A stretch of DNA of 64,000 nucleotides from Desulfuromonadaceae bacterium. GTDB lineage: Bacteria > Desulfobacterota > Desulfuromonadia > Geobacterales > Pseudopelobacteraceae. Where the stretch lies: contig JAQTXD010000011.1 in NCBI GenBank assembly GCA_028688955.1, positions 1 to 64,000 of the forward strand, given 5' to 3'. The notes beneath the pieces were generated by a model. That model did no database searches, had not been told where the DNA came from, and saw only the letters and a program-made list of their open reading frames with translations. Position 1 is the stretch's first letter, and each line of letters starts with the position of its first letter. Below, one piece after another: positions 28,819 to 38,958 of the stretch. The position numbers were made by a program, and so were the translations under genes.

Positions 28819-29084
28819 CCCCGACAACGGTCGGTCTCGTCGCCGGAACGCTCACCAGCATAGCGGCTGTTCCTCAGGTTGTTAAAACGCTGAAGACCCG
28901 TCATGTCCGTGATATTTCCATCTGGCAGCCGCTTCTTTTGGCGTTCGGTGTCTCGCTGTGGATGGTATACGGCATACTTATCAATGACTTCCCGCTGATA
29001 GTGGCAAATATTACTCCCCTGATCTGCAATGTTGTTTTGACCGGAATGAAACTGCACTATGGCAGGGACGACCATCAGGGTTAG
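28815..29084 (+). CDS. SemiSWEET (MtN3/PQ-loop) transporter
   Basis: 89 residues with three predicted helices, the size of a bacterial SemiSWEET half-transporter. The PQ pair is present in AAVPQVVKTLKTRHVRD and conserved polar residues follow in the third helix (ANITPLICNVV). Homodimers carry sugars down a gradient across the inner membrane. The GTG start overlaps the methyltransferase stop by four bases. Confidence 0.9.
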   Translation: MTPTTVGLVAGTLTSIAAVPQVVKTLKTRHVRDISIWQPLLLAFGVSLWMVYGILINDFPLIVANITPLICNVVLTGMKLHYGRDDHQG

Positions 29085-29119
29085 GTTCCCTGCTCTCACG
29101 CTTACGGAGGACACATACT

Positions 29120-29704
29120 ATGAAAAAACTTTTTATCAGACTTCTTCTCCTCTCACTTGTTTTGTTGTTGACGGGATGCGGCTATAACTCCATGCAGGCT
29201 AACGAAGAGGCGGTAATTGCCGCCTGGGGTAACGTCGAATCCTCCTATCAACGGCGTGCAGACCTTATCCCCAATCTTGTTGAGGTTGTAAAGGGGTATG
29301 CATCCCATGAGGCAGATACCCTCAAAGCGGTTACAGAGGCCCGGGCCAATGTCGGTTCCATGAAGGTGAGTAAAGATGTGCTTAACGACCCTGCGACTCT
29401 GAGCAAATTTCAACAGGCACAAGGCGAACTTTCCGGTGCACTGTCGCGGTTAATGGTTGTTGTTGAAAAATATCCAGACCTGAAAGCGAACCAGAATTTC
29501 ATGGATCTGCAAAAGCAGCTTGAAGGTACTGAGAACCGGATCAATGTTGCTCGTGAACGATACAACGCCTCTGTCCAGATCTTCAATACAAGCATTCGTA
29601 CCTTTCCGAATTCCCTGACGAACTCAATGATGCTGCATCTGCGGCGCAAAGAGGCGTTCAAAGCGGAAGAAGGGGCTAAAGTGGCGCCAAAAATCAAATT
29701 CTGA
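29120..29704 (+). CDS. lemA: LemA-family lipoprotein
   Basis: 194 residues. A signal sequence ends in the lipobox LLTGC, then comes the LemA core: NVESSYQRRADLIPNLVEVVKGYASHE, a long helix and NRINVARERYNASVQIFNT near the end. The function of LemA is poorly known; it is often next to TPM-domain proteins, as here. GGAGGA lies 9 bases before the ATG. It is co-transcribed with the TPM gene 16 bases downstream. Confidence 0.93.
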   Translation: MKKLFIRLLLLSLVLLLTGCGYNSMQANEEAVIAAWGNVESSYQRRADLIPNLVEVVKGYASHEADTLKAVTEARANVGSMKVSKDVLNDPATLSKFQQAQGELSGALSRLMVVVEKYPDLKANQNFMDLQKQLEGTENRINVARERYNASVQIFNTSIRTFPNSLTNSMMLHLRRKEAFKAEEGAKVAPKIKF

Positions 29705-29723
29705 TCGATGGCTCATTGACGTG

Positions 29724-30617
29724 ATGCATGTGAGGCACATACTTTTGCTTATTCTGTTGTCGGTATATTCCGGCCGCGTGATCGCATTGGATGTGCCGCC
29801 GCTGTCCGGACGGGTAGTTGACCAGGCCCACGTGCTGGCTCCCGAGTCCATCCGGAAGCTGGAGCAGAAGCTGGCTTCATTCGAACGTGAAACATCTAAT
29901 CAAGTCGTTGTCCTTACCGTGGCGTCGCTTCAGGGTGATGATATCGACCGATTTTCGATACGCGTTGCCGATGCCTGGAAAATCGGGCAGAAGGGGAGAG
30001 ATAATGGTGTGCTGCTGGTTATCGCCCCGGCGGAGCGAAAGGTTCGCATCGAGGTTGGTCAGGGGTTGCAGGGAGTTCTGCCTGACATTACAGCGGGACG
30101 CATTATCAGAGATGGTATGCGTCCCTATCTGAAGTCAGGTGACTACGACCAGGGAATAGCCGTTGGTGTCGACAGTATAATGTCCACAACGAAGGGTGAA
30201 TTTAAAGGGATCGGGCAGGTGGCTGGGAAACCTTCCGGCAAAAATACATTGCCTTCGTTTTTTAACATGTTGTTAGGTGCCGCTGTTGCCGTTGCCATTG
30301 CCGGTCTGTTTTCACGTTATCTTGGAGGGGTGGTGGGGGCGGTCAGTCTCCCGTTGGCAACGTACCTTGCGTTTCCCGGCATGGGTCTGGTTATGCTTCT
30401 GCTGCTGGCAGTTGGAGGATTGTTTGGCGGGCTCCTTCTGAGTATGGCGATCACCGGGTTGTTTGGCGGTGGTGGCGGATTTGGTGGCTTTGGAGGGTAC
30501 GGCGGTGGTTTTGGTGGCGGCTATTTTGGCGGTGGTGGCGGACCCTCAGGTGATGATGACAGTTTTTCCGGCGGTGGCGGTGGGTTTGACGGTGGTGGCT
30601 CTTCCGATGATTATTGA
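29724..30617 (+). CDS. TPM-domain (YgcG-like) membrane protein
   Basis: 297 residues from ATG 29724 (GTG at 29721 also possible; no strong ribosome site). Signal peptide, then the TPM domain (about 25-150) with VDQAHVLAPESIRKLEQKL, then IGQKGRDNGVLLVIAP and GLQGVLPD. Two to three hydrophobic helices (about 180-245) follow, then a Gly/Phe-rich tail with repeats of GGGFGG ending in SSDDY. TPM proteins pair with LemA; the domain has been linked to phosphatase activity and to membrane protein repair. The stop is close to the xseA start. Confidence 0.9.
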   Translation: MHVRHILLLILLSVYSGRVIALDVPPLSGRVVDQAHVLAPESIRKLEQKLASFERETSNQVVVLTVASLQGDDIDRFSIRVADAWKIGQKGRDNGVLLVIAPAERKVRIEVGQGLQGVLPDITAGRIIRDGMRPYLKSGDYDQGIAVGVDSIMSTTKGEFKGIGQVAGKPSGKNTLPSFFNMLLGAAVAVAIAGLFSRYLGGVVGAVSLPLATYLAFPGMGLVMLLLLAVGGLFGGLLLSMAITGLFGGGGGFGGFGGYGGGFGGGYFGGGGGPSGDDDSFSGGGGGFDGGGSSDDY

Positions 30618-30655
30618 TTTACATTTTTTTTAACGCAGCCCTGCGAGCAATCTCT

Positions 30656-32005
30656 GTGGATATTTTCTCCGAAAAGACAATACTGACTGTCAGTCGTCTG
30701 ACCAGCCTGCTCCGTGGAGTGCTTGAGGAAAACTTTGAGCAGCTCTGGGTACAGGGTGAAGTTTCTAATCTTTCGTATCCTTCCTCCGGTCATTGCTATT
30801 TTACCCTCAAAGACGCCGGTGCCCAATTGCGCTGCGTGATGTTTAGGGGCGCTGTCAAAAACAGTAAATTTCGTCTGACGGATGGTATGGCGCTGATTAC
30901 CCGTGGCCGAATTTCGGTGTATGACCAGCGCGGTGAATATCAACTGATCTGCGAATATACAGAACCGGCCGGCATTGGAGCGTTGCAGGCCGCTTTCGTA
31001 CAGCTGAAGGAGAAACTGGCAGGGGAGGGGCTGTTCTCCGATGAACATAAAGTCTTCCTTCCGCGGTTTCCCCGTACGGTCGGCGTGATTACCTCGCCAA
31101 CGGGGGCCGCAATTCACGATATTTTACATGTGCTTCAACGTCGATTTGCTTCGTTGAATGTACTGCTTTATCCGGTGCGCGTTCAGGGGGAAGGCGCGGC
31201 GCTGGAAATTGCCCGGGCCGTTGACGAGATGAACCGGTTGGCAGATGTAGATTTGCTGATTGTCGGCCGCGGTGGCGGTTCGCTGGAAGATCTGTGGGCG
31301 TTTAATGAAGAGTCTGTCGCACGGGCGGTGTTTCGATCAAGGATTCCAATCATCTCGGCTGTCGGGCATGAAACGGATTGGACCATCTGTGATTTTGTTG
31401 CCGATTTGAGGGCCCCGACCCCATCAGCTGCGGCAGAAATAGTCATTGCAAGTTCTGATGAGCTTCGAAACCAGATTGAAGCGCTCTCACATCGATTGCG
31501 AAGATCTACTGAAGGTTTACTGACTGCCTATGGCCGTCGCCTTGAGGGGTTGCGCCGGGCGTTGCATGATCCGTCCATGATGCTGGGCCATTTGGCTCAG
31601 AGGGTTGACGATCTTACCGGAAGACTGGAAATGGGGTTACACGTTGCCGTTTCCCGCCGGCGCGACCGGTTTGACCGGCTTCAGGACGGTTTGCGACATA
31701 ATGATCCGTCTGCGAAAGTTGGTATGCTCCGCCAGAAGGTTGAAGTCCTGTCTCTTCAAGCACAGAGTCTGATGGCTCACCGTCTGGAAATCCTACGGCA
31801 GGAATTTGGAGAAGATGCTGCGCGTCTGGAAGTTCTCTCTCCTCTCAATACCCTTGCCCGCGGCTATGCCATTGCATCCCGCAGTAGCAGCGGAGCAGCC
31901 GTCACAGATGCCGCATCGCTTGCGATCGGGGAGCAACTGCGTGTGACGTTTCATAAGGGTAACGCAGTGTGCCGGGTGGAATCTCTGAAACTCCGCGAAG
32001 CTTGA
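30656..32005 (+). CDS. xseA: Exodeoxyribonuclease VII large subunit
   Basis: About 449 residues from GTG 30656; a longer frame from TTG 30614 would add residues not typical of the family and overlap the TPM gene. The N-terminal OB-fold domain contains VQGEVSNLSYPSSGHCYFTLKD, the catalytic region VGRGGGSLEDLWAFNEE and GHETDWTICDFVADLRAPTPSAAAE. A long coiled-coil follows. With XseB it degrades single-stranded DNA in repair. It starts the cluster xseA-xseB-ispA-dxs. Confidence 0.95.
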   Translation: MDIFSEKTILTVSRLTSLLRGVLEENFEQLWVQGEVSNLSYPSSGHCYFTLKDAGAQLRCVMFRGAVKNSKFRLTDGMALITRGRISVYDQRGEYQLICEYTEPAGIGALQAAFVQLKEKLAGEGLFSDEHKVFLPRFPRTVGVITSPTGAAIHDILHVLQRRFASLNVLLYPVRVQGEGAALEIARAVDEMNRLADVDLLIVGRGGGSLEDLWAFNEESVARAVFRSRIPIISAVGHETDWTICDFVADLRAPTPSAAAEIVIASSDELRNQIEALSHRLRRSTEGLLTAYGRRLEGLRRALHDPSMMLGHLAQRVDDLTGRLEMGLHVAVSRRRDRFDRLQDGLRHNDPSAKVGMLRQKVEVLSLQAQSLMAHRLEILRQEFGEDAARLEVLSPLNTLARGYAIASRSSSGAAVTDAASLAIGEQLRVTFHKGNAVCRVESLKLREA

Positions 32006-32063
32006 CGGCTATCACTGTACCTGTATACAATCATCCACACTATGATCCTGAGAGACCTCAATA

Positions 32064-32294
32064 ATGGCCATTGATAAATTCGAAGCGTCACTTAAAAAAC
32101 TGGAAGAAATAGTAACTCGCCTGGAAACTGGTTCGCTCTCCCTGGAGGATTCCCTGAAAGCTTTCGAGGAGGGAGTAAAACACTCGGCATTCTGCTCAAG
32201 CAGGCTTGAGGATGCGGAACGCCGGGTTGAGATTCTCTTGAAGCAGAAAGACGGCTCTCTGAAGCGTGAACCCTTTGATGCCGGTGAAGGTTAA
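32064..32294 (+). CDS. xseB: Exodeoxyribonuclease VII small subunit
   Basis: 76 residues, the normal size. Pattern FEASLKKLEEIVTRLETGSL then LEDSLKAFEEGVKH is the family signature. It forms helical hairpins that bind the XseA coiled coil. It overlaps nothing but lies 16 bases from the ispA start. Confidence 0.96.
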   Translation: MAIDKFEASLKKLEEIVTRLETGSLSLEDSLKAFEEGVKHSAFCSSRLEDAERRVEILLKQKDGSLKREPFDAGEG

Positions 32295-32310
32295 CCAAAA
32301 AGGAATGCAG

Positions 32311-33204
32311 ATGGATATTAAAATTTATTTGAAAGAGCAGTGCGTCGCCGTTGATGCGGCGCTTGATCGCTTTCTGCCGAAAGATACGGAGCTTCCCCAT
32401 AGTGTGCATACGGCAATGCGTTATTCGGTATTTGCCGGGGGCAAGCGAGTCCGGCCGATTCTGATGCTGGCAGCCTGCCAGGCGGTGGGGGGTGATACTG
32501 AACGTGCCATGCCGGCGGCCTGCGCTATGGAGATGATTCATACCTATTCGCTTATTCACGACGACCTGCCGGCCATGGATGACGATGATTTTCGCCGCGG
32601 AAATCCGACCAATCACAAAGTGTTCGGTGAGGCGATTGCGATTCTTGCCGGTGATGCCCTTCTTACGGAGGCCTTTAAATTGGCGAGTGACCCACGCTTT
32701 GCGGGAGGGTGCGACCCATCCGGTCGACTGGCGGTTATTCATGAAATTGCGACCTGTGCCGGGTCATATGGGATGGTTGGCGGTCAGGTAATTGATATGG
32801 AGAGTGAAGGGCGTCCGGATGTTGACCTGGCGACGGTCCAATATATTCACACGCACAAAACCGGGGCACTTATCAAGGCCTCTGTCGTGACAGGAGCACT
32901 GCTGGGAGGCGCAGTCGGGAAGCAATTATCTGCAATAACCCGCTATGGTGAAGCTGCAGGACTCGCCTTCCAGATTGCGGATGATATCCTCGACATTGAG
33001 GGGACAACAGAAGAGATTGGGAAAGATGCCGGCAGTGATCAAGCGCGTGGTAAAGCCACGTACCCCGCGGTAATGGGTCTGGCTGCCGCTAAAGCGGAAG
33101 CACAGGCTATGATGGATGAAGCACTGAAGTCGCTGGAATTATTTGGTCCGGAGGCTGATCCGTTGCGGGAGATTGCCCGGTACATCGTTCAACGTAGAAA
33201 TTGA
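32311..33204 (+). CDS. ispA: Farnesyl diphosphate synthase (polyprenyl synthetase)
   Basis: 297 residues from ATG 32311, 6-7 bases after AAAAGGA. The first Asp-rich motif is in [15 protein letters not shown] and the second in [18 protein letters not shown] marks the diphosphate site. It makes C15 (perhaps C10) prenyl diphosphates from IPP and DMAPP for quinones and undecaprenyl carriers. It is followed directly by dxs, a common pair in proteobacteria. Confidence 0.95.
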   Translation: MDIKIYLKEQCVAVDAALDRFLPKDTELPHSVHTAMRYSVFAGGKRVRPILMLAACQAVGGDTERAMPAACAMEMIHTYSLIHDDLPAMDDDDFRRGNPTNHKVFGEAIAILAGDALLTEAFKLASDPRFAGGCDPSGRLAVIHEIATCAGSYGMVGGQVIDMESEGRPDVDLATVQYIHTHKTGALIKASVVTGALLGGAVGKQLSAITRYGEAAGLAFQIADDILDIEGTTEEIGKDAGSDQARGKATYPAVMGLAAAKAEAQAMMDEALKSLELFGPEADPLREIARYIVQRRN

Positions 33205-33236
33205 AACAACAAACTAACAGCAACACGGATCATCGT

Positions 33237-35111
33237 ATGTCAATACTTGAAACAATCAACGCACCTGAAGATCTTAAACGGCTGCCACTTTTTCGACTCC
33301 ATGAACTTGCTGAAGACCTGCGCCGTACAATTATTCAAACGTGCGCCGCGAATGGCGGACATCTGGCGCCTTCTCTCGGCGTAGTCGAATTGACCATCGC
33401 TCTGCACAGGGTTTTTACCACACCATCTGACAGAATTGTCTGGGATGTTGGACATCAGGCATATGCGCACAAGCTGCTGACCGGTCGTCGTGAAAACTTC
33501 GGCTCATTACGCACCCTGAATGGCATAAGCGGCTTTCCCAAGCGGCATGAATCGCCTCATGATGCCTTTGATGTCGGTCATTCATCCACCTCGATCTCTG
33601 CCGCTACAGGCTTTGCTGTTGCCAGGGATTTGGATCGACGTTCCGGCAAAGTTCTTGCCGTAATTGGGGACGGCTCCATGACCAGTGGAATTGCGTATGA
33701 AGGTATCAATCATGCCGGACATCTTAACAGGGACATGATTATCATCCTGAACGATAATGAAATGTCGATAGCTGAAAATGTCGGTGCCTTGTCAAATTTT
33801 CTCAATCGCACTGCGTCGAGTGAATTCATTCACCGATTCAAAAAAAACACCGAATCATTTCTGAAACGGCTGGATGTCGGCAAAGGCGTTCTCCATATGG
33901 CCCGCAAGATGGAGGAGTCCTTTAAAGGTCTTTTTACCCCCGGCATGCTTTTCGAGGCTTTTGGGTTTGAGTATATCGGACCGATTGACGGCCATGATCT
34001 GCCGGCGCTCATTGAAACTTTTGAAAAGGTGAAGAAATTCAACAACTCGGTGCTTATTCACGTCCTTACGAAAAAAGGAATGGGATATAAACCTGCTGAG
34101 GATAACCCGGCAATATTCCACGGGGTCGGTCCCTTTGACATTGAGAGTGGTAAGGTGCTGAAAGGGAAGGGGGGCGCTGCGTCGTATACGTCAGTTTTCG
34201 GTGCGGCGCTCTGTAAATTGGCCTCCGAGGACGAGCGTATTACCGCAATTACCGCGGCAATGCCTGACGGTACCGGACTTTCCGGTTTTTCCAAGGAATT
34301 TCCAGAGCGGTTTTTTGACGTCGGTATAGCCGAACAACATGGGGTCACCTTTGCCGCAGGTCTTGCGTCCTCTGGCTATCGTCCGGTTTTTGCCGTTTAT
34401 TCAAGCTTTCTGCAGCGCGCCTACGATCAGGTATGTCATGATGTGTGCCTGCAAAATCTGCCGGTTACCTTTGCTATTGATCGTGGCGGTGTCGTCGGGA
34501 ACGACGGCCCGACGCATCACGGAGCATATGATCTCTCCTATCTCCGCCATCTTCCCAATCTGACTCTGATGGCTCCCAAGGATGAAAATGAACTGCAGCA
34601 TATGCTGGCTACAGCGATTAATCTTGGCACTCCAGCTGCGCTGCGCTATCCGCGCGGTAATGGCTACGGGGTCGCATTGGATCAGGCCCTGACGCAAATT
34701 CCGATCGGTCGGGCCGAAGTTTTGCGAGAAGGCGGAACCGCTGCAGTACTTGCTCTTGGCACGATGGTGCGTACCGCTTTGGATGCCGCTGCTGTTCTGG
34801 AAGGCGAGGATGTTTCTCTGATGGTCGTTAATGCTCGCTTTGTAAAGCCGCTTGACGAAGCACTGATCATTGCTCTGGCTGAAAAATACGGTATTTTGGT
34901 AACTGTTGAGGAAAATTCAATTCAGGGAGGCTTTGGCACTGCAGTTCTGGAATTGCTTGAACAGCACGGTTTGGTCGGGACACGTGTGCTGCGACTTGGT
35001 TATCCTGATTCCTACATTCCCCAGGGAGAACAGGCTGAGTTGCGGTCTATGCTTGGGCTTGATGCCGCCGGCATAGCATCGTCCATTCGTGCTTTTCTCG
35101 CTCGCACATGA
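33237..35111 (+). CDS. dxs: 1-Deoxy-D-xylulose-5-phosphate synthase
   Basis: About 624 residues from ATG 33237 (a longer TTG frame starts at 33201 inside the end of ispA). First step of the MEP isoprenoid pathway, pyruvate plus glyceraldehyde-3-phosphate, with thiamine diphosphate. Motifs: [14 protein letters not shown], the TPP/Mg motif [13 protein letters not shown] with NDNEMSI, and the transketolase C-terminal part with [15 protein letters not shown] and RYPRGNG. The stop overlaps the next ATG (ATGA). Confidence 0.96.
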   Translation: MSILETINAPEDLKRLPLFRLHELAEDLRRTIIQTCAANGGHLAPSLGVVELTIALHRVFTTPSDRIVWDVGHQAYAHKLLTGRRENFGSLRTLNGISGFPKRHESPHDAFDVGHSSTSISAATGFAVARDLDRRSGKVLAVIGDGSMTSGIAYEGINHAGHLNRDMIIILNDNEMSIAENVGALSNFLNRTASSEFIHRFKKNTESFLKRLDVGKGVLHMARKMEESFKGLFTPGMLFEAFGFEYIGPIDGHDLPALIETFEKVKKFNNSVLIHVLTKKGMGYKPAEDNPAIFHGVGPFDIESGKVLKGKGGAASYTSVFGAALCKLASEDERITAITAAMPDGTGLSGFSKEFPERFFDVGIAEQHGVTFAAGLASSGYRPVFAVYSSFLQRAYDQVCHDVCLQNLPVTFAIDRGGVVGNDGPTHHGAYDLSYLRHLPNLTLMAPKDENELQHMLATAINLGTPAALRYPRGNGYGVALDQALTQIPIGRAEVLREGGTAAVLALGTMVRTALDAAAVLEGEDVSLMVVNARFVKPLDEALIIALAEKYGILVTVEENSIQGGFGTAVLELLEQHGLVGTRVLRLGYPDSYIPQGEQAELRSMLGLDAAGIASSIRAFLART

Positions 35112-36391
35112 ATACATATATCCGAACTATATGTAAAACTTTCTGCACTGTCCTCTGCATAGCTGCCCCTCTGCTGGCATCTGCCTCTGCGGAATCGATT
35201 GACGGAGATCCGCTCAAGCAGAGCGGTAATGGTCGCGAGTTACTCAAGCATGGTGAGTTTGAAAAGGGCATTGAAAAACTACAGAAAGCCTATCTCCTCT
35301 TCCCCCTCAACACAACGTTAAAACGGAACCTGGCCGAAGGATATGCTATCTATGGTCACCAGCATTTTAAGCAGAGGCGCTATGAACAGGCTGATGAAAA
35401 CTTTATAAAAGCGATTGAACTTTATCCTGATGATGCCGGATATGCGTTGTCGCGTGGAATTTGTAACTACTATCTGAAAAAATATGATATTGCGCGATAT
35501 GAACTTGAACGTGCAAAGGCTCTCAAAGAGGATTCCGTTGACACTCTCTTTTATCTTGGTCTCGTTCAGTTTGATAGTGATCATCAGTCTGAGGCAATAG
35601 AAATTTGGGAGCAGGCTCTCAAACTTGCTCCGGAGCGGAAGGACATTAGTGAGCTACTTGCAAAATCTCGTAAGGAAAATAATGTGGAATCCGGCATGGA
35701 CCGTGGTCACAGCTCACGTTTTGATCTTACCTTCGATCCGGACGTTGACGCCACCCTTGTCCGTGAAGCGCTTGATGTGCTTGAATCTGCGGCGAGCCTG
35801 ATCGGGGCTGAACTTCAGTACTTTCCGGATGCGCGAGTGCCGGTTGGTATTTACAAACGTGCGGATTATAAAACGGTCACTGATTCTCCCGATTGGTCGG
35901 GCGGATTTTATGACGGTAAAATCCGCCTGCCATTTGGCTCCTTGCATGAGGTGACTCCGGAGATACGTAGTATCCTCTACCATGAATATGCTCATGTTGT
36001 GGTTTTCGAGTTGACCCGTGGCAACTGCCCGCTCTGGTTTAATGAGGGAATCGCTGAAGTTTTTGGAAGATTGCAGACTAACCGCCCGCTGCATTCTTTT
36101 CACCGCGCTGCCCGTGAGGGCACACTGCTGGACTTCAGAAAACTGGAATCCAGTTTCAGCGGGTTTACCACTGCAACTGTGGGTCTCGCCTATCAGCAGA
36201 GTTACGCGCTGGTTAATTATATGGTTACGAACTATGGCTGGCACAGGGTCAGGCAGATTCTGTCCGGATTGGGCAGGGGGCTTTCTTTTGATACATCTGC
36301 AACTGCGGCACTTAAAGACTATAATTTAAATTATGATTTACTGATTAAAGAGTGGAGAAATTCCGTGGAGAGGGAATTGAACGGAAAATAA
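35108..36391 (+). CDS. Exported TPR protein with gluzincin-type peptidase domain
   Basis: 427 residues. Signal peptide about 1-28 (cleavage near SASAES). TPR repeats cover about 35-185 ([19 protein letters not shown]). The C-terminal half (about 200-427) holds the zinc motif HEYAH followed by [11 protein letters not shown], where the Glu is the third zinc ligand, as in MA-clan metallopeptidases. It would act in the periplasm. The substrate is unknown; a role in assembling or maturing an envelope complex is inference. The four-base overlap with dxs is probably only shared transcription. Confidence 0.85.
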   Translation: MNTYIRTICKTFCTVLCIAAPLLASASAESIDGDPLKQSGNGRELLKHGEFEKGIEKLQKAYLLFPLNTTLKRNLAEGYAIYGHQHFKQRRYEQADENFIKAIELYPDDAGYALSRGICNYYLKKYDIARYELERAKALKEDSVDTLFYLGLVQFDSDHQSEAIEIWEQALKLAPERKDISELLAKSRKENNVESGMDRGHSSRFDLTFDPDVDATLVREALDVLESAASLIGAELQYFPDARVPVGIYKRADYKTVTDSPDWSGGFYDGKIRLPFGSLHEVTPEIRSILYHEYAHVVVFELTRGNCPLWFNEGIAEVFGRLQTNRPLHSFHRAAREGTLLDFRKLESSFSGFTTATVGLAYQQSYALVNYMVTNYGWHRVRQILSGLGRGLSFDTSATAALKDYNLNYDLLIKEWRNSVERELNGK

Positions 36392-36428
36392 TTATAATTG
36401 GAATGGTTGGACAGAGATGGCAGGAAGA

Positions 36429-36812
36429 TTAGAACGTGAGGGTGAGAAAGTTCAGTGCAACGATTGATTGCCCCAGACGAACGACTTTGCTTTCGTACTC
36501 TCCAAGGGTTGATATTCTGCCATCAGAAAAGGACAGACCGCAGATGTCTCCTGTTTTTAGACTGCTGGGGGGGAAGTTGTCCGCAGTTACCCGAACACCT
36601 GAAATTGAGATATTCACCGTTTTGCATGGGTGCTTAACGCCATTGTGATACAGCACACACTTTGCTTCCAAATCTAACCTGCTGCCATTACGTCTGCAAT
36701 TTGGCCTGGTCTCATTTATTGTTTGAATATGCAATAGAACCTCGCTCTTTTCACGGAAGAATAAACTTTGTGCAAAGAATGTGCCTTTTTTAATTTGCTT
36801 ATAAAACGACAT
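36429..36812 (-). CDS. PilZ-domain c-di-GMP receptor
   Basis: 127 residues. Both c-di-GMP contacts are present: RxxxR in CRRNGSRLDL and NxSxxG in NISISGVRV. The N-terminal 35 residues before the domain are not recognised, and the start is uncertain because no clear ribosome site precedes the ATG at 36812. Likely a stand-alone c-di-GMP effector. It is convergent with the peptidase gene and divergent from the SPOR protein. Confidence 0.8.
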   Translation of the reverse strand: MSFYKQIKKGTFFAQSLFFREKSEVLLHIQTINETRPNCRRNGSRLDLEAKCVLYHNGVKHPCKTVNISISGVRVTADNFPPSSLKTGDICGLSFSDGRISTLGEYESKVVRLGQSIVALNFLTLTF

Positions 36813-37022
36813 ATTAAAACACGACCAGTTGCTGATGCCGCCATATACCTATATTTGAACCGTGTAATGGCTTACAAATGGAAAATGATTACCGCCGCTC
36901 AGCCCGGTATGTTCTCATGTTCTAAGAGTGGAATTGAAATGGCGATAATCGGATTATAAATCAATTCCAGGTAGCTGGAACCTTGGCACAGTAATAAAAA
37001 CAATAATCATGGATGCCTTTGC

Positions 37023-38228
37023 ATGTTCACAGTCATAAAGATAAAGATAATACCTGTTTTTCTTTTATCGTTCCTTGTGGCGTTTTTTTCGCCTTGCGTA
37101 AGTGCAGAGGACAATTCGCAGCTGGAAAAAGGCAAATTCTATTTTCAATCGGGACAGTACTATTTTGCTACAACCTGGTTGGAGCGTTTTATCCGCAGTT
37201 ATCCCACCTCAGTTCATCGCAAAGAAGCTCTTATTATGATTTCTCGGGCGTATGCCCTCTCGGATCGTGATGAAAAATCTGCACGGTATCAGGAAATCCT
37301 CGCAAGAGAATTCCCTGATTCAGCACGTCCTGTGTATGACAAAGATCTTAATCTTAAATCGAATGAAATGTCTTCAAGACCATCGACCAATAATACCGCT
37401 ACTGAGCACAAACAAAAGCGCCCATCTCTGACGCGCACCGTCCCGGAAATAAAATCCGATGCAGGAAATAGCCGCAGTGAAAAACAGCAATTGGTAACGT
37501 CCGGTACCACACAAGAAACAACCCGACATGAAAAGACCCTGTCTGGCAGGGTCCCACCAGTTCCGGTTGGTCAGGCTGAGGGGGTGAGTCTGTTTCGGCG
37601 GGACAAAGCACCAATTACTGTCATCATTCCGGATAAAATATCTGCTCCTGCGTTGGTGGGTGCTCCCTCACCATCTTTAAAACAAAGAGCTTTCAAAGAT
37701 GAGTCACTCTCCGCCAGAGTGTCTCCCAACCCGTCTTCTCAAGTTGAGGTCCGGGTAACACAAGAAAATTGTGTTGCATATACGGTATTGGTAGACAGGT
37801 CAGTGCGGCGACAAAAATTGAAAAAAAATATGGAAAGATTGAAGGCAGAGGGCTTTCAGCCGGTTATTCAGAAAACAATCAAATCCATGACCGTGTATCG
37901 TCTGGTGGCGGAATCTTTTAGCGCTGAGCCAGCCGCGAAAAAATACCTGTCGGAGATTTCAAGTCGGGTAAAACAGGCGTTTGTCATTAAGAATAATAAA
38001 CAGTATCGAGTTGTCGCAGCCTCATTTTTTTCTTTCGACGACGCGTACACCGGCCAAAAAATATTAGCAAAGAAAGCCCTCCAGACTGAAATTGTAAAAT
38101 CAACAGTTAATATGAGGATCTGGTCGATTACGGTTGGAAGCTACAATGACAGTCAGCAAGCAGAAATAGCACTGAAAAGCCTGGCAGAAAAAGGCATTAA
38201 CGCTGTTGTTATTCCCCGGGGTATTTAA
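37023..38228 (+). CDS. Exported protein with TPR-like N-terminus and SPOR-like repeats
   Basis: 401 residues. Signal peptide about 1-28 (FSPCVSA). Residues about 30-105 resemble one TPR/YbgF unit (GKFYFQSGQYYFATTWLERFIRSYP). A Ser/Thr/Lys-rich linker of about 130 residues and the C-terminal third with two or three SPOR-like units follow (TVLVDRSVRRQKL; QYRVVAASFFSFDDA; SITVGSYNDSQQAEIALK). SPOR domains bind denuded peptidoglycan at division sites. The product is probably a periplasmic or outer-surface peptidoglycan-associated protein. Confidence 0.75.
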   Translation: MFTVIKIKIIPVFLLSFLVAFFSPCVSAEDNSQLEKGKFYFQSGQYYFATTWLERFIRSYPTSVHRKEALIMISRAYALSDRDEKSARYQEILAREFPDSARPVYDKDLNLKSNEMSSRPSTNNTATEHKQKRPSLTRTVPEIKSDAGNSRSEKQQLVTSGTTQETTRHEKTLSGRVPPVPVGQAEGVSLFRRDKAPITVIIPDKISAPALVGAPSPSLKQRAFKDESLSARVSPNPSSQVEVRVTQENCVAYTVLVDRSVRRQKLKKNMERLKAEGFQPVIQKTIKSMTVYRLVAESFSAEPAAKKYLSEISSRVKQAFVIKNNKQYRVVAASFFSFDDAYTGQKILAKKALQTEIVKSTVNMRIWSITVGSYNDSQQAEIALKSLAEKGINAVVIPRGI

Positions 38229-38295
38229 AAATACACTATATTGTTTGGGGCGAATCTCTGAAGCGTTATGCACCACATGATGTCAGAATGGAATC

Positions 38296-38340
38296 AACAA
38301 GAAAAAGGGTTAGCTTCTTCAGCTAACCCTTTTTCTTGTT
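38296..38340. terminator. Bidirectional terminator with perfect 20-bp stem
   Basis: A 20-base arm at 38296-38315 is exactly complementary to 38321-38340, with a TCTTC loop. The stem includes AAAAAGGGTTAGCT and so supplies A and T runs for both directions. It sits between the convergent SPOR gene and the exported unknown. Confidence 0.9.
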
Positions 38341-38363
38341 ACACCTGAATCATATAACCAGAA

Positions 38364-38864
38364 TTACTTGCTCTTGCTAACATTGTTTCGTCCCAAACCA
38401 TATTTTTCTATCCATCTGTCAACTTGCGCCGGTGCGTTGGTTTTAAAATATTCATCGTTTGAGTAATAGTAGACAGAGTCGACGGTTATTATGGCGATAT
38501 ATATTTCACCTGATTTTTGAACGGATATGTATCCTCTCAATTCAGGTAAGCCTTTGCTGGTGCCGTAAGCCGTATAGGACGAACTATCAACCGCAATGTT
38601 AGTTGTGTCGACGACTTTAATTGCATCGGTAAATAATTTAAAGTCCGAACCTAGTATCGTTCTGATATTCGAAGATATATTTTTGTCTTTAAGGATACTT
38701 CGCTGCGGATCAAGAGTTTTCCATTTCCCTTGTATGGTATATACCTTTTTAACATTTGTCTGGCCATCAGCCTGGACGGCATGCGCCGTAATGGAGACAG
38801 CTGAAACAGTGCAGGCACTTATTGCTAAAATGACAAACAATCTGGATAGAAAATGAAGTTTCAT
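38364..38864 (-). CDS. Exported protein of unknown function
   Basis: 166 residues, strong ribosome site AAGGAG and signal peptide about 1-29 (cleavage at AHA). The mature part is mixed alpha/beta with a Tyr-rich stretch (VDSVYYYSNDEYF) and no Cys in the mature form. I do not recognise a domain. A -10-like TATAAT lies about 60 bases upstream (see the regulatory entry). Confidence 0.7.
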   Translation of the reverse strand: MKLHFLSRLFVILAISACTVSAVSITAHAVQADGQTNVKKVYTIQGKWKTLDPQRSILKDKNISSNIRTILGSDFKLFTDAIKVVDTTNIAVDSSSYTAYGTSKGLPELRGYISVQKSGEIYIAIITVDSVYYYSNDEYFKTNAPAQVDRWIEKYGLGRNNVSKSK

Positions 38865-38892
38865 AGTGAGCTCCTTCTTGAGTTTTTGATTA

Positions 38893-38958
38893 CTTCAGGG
38901 CATGTTCCCCAAAGCTTGCTTCAATTATAGAAAAAAAGTACGGCATGATGCCCTGAAG
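38893..38958 (-). promoter_or_regulatory. Promoter of exported protein with flanking inverted repeat
   Basis: TATAAT on the - strand (38924-38929) sits between the arms CTTCAGGGCAT (38893-38903) and its exact complement ATGCCCTGAAG (38948-38958). The arms are 55 bases centre to centre. The layout suits a repressor or looped operator over the promoter. Confidence 0.4.
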
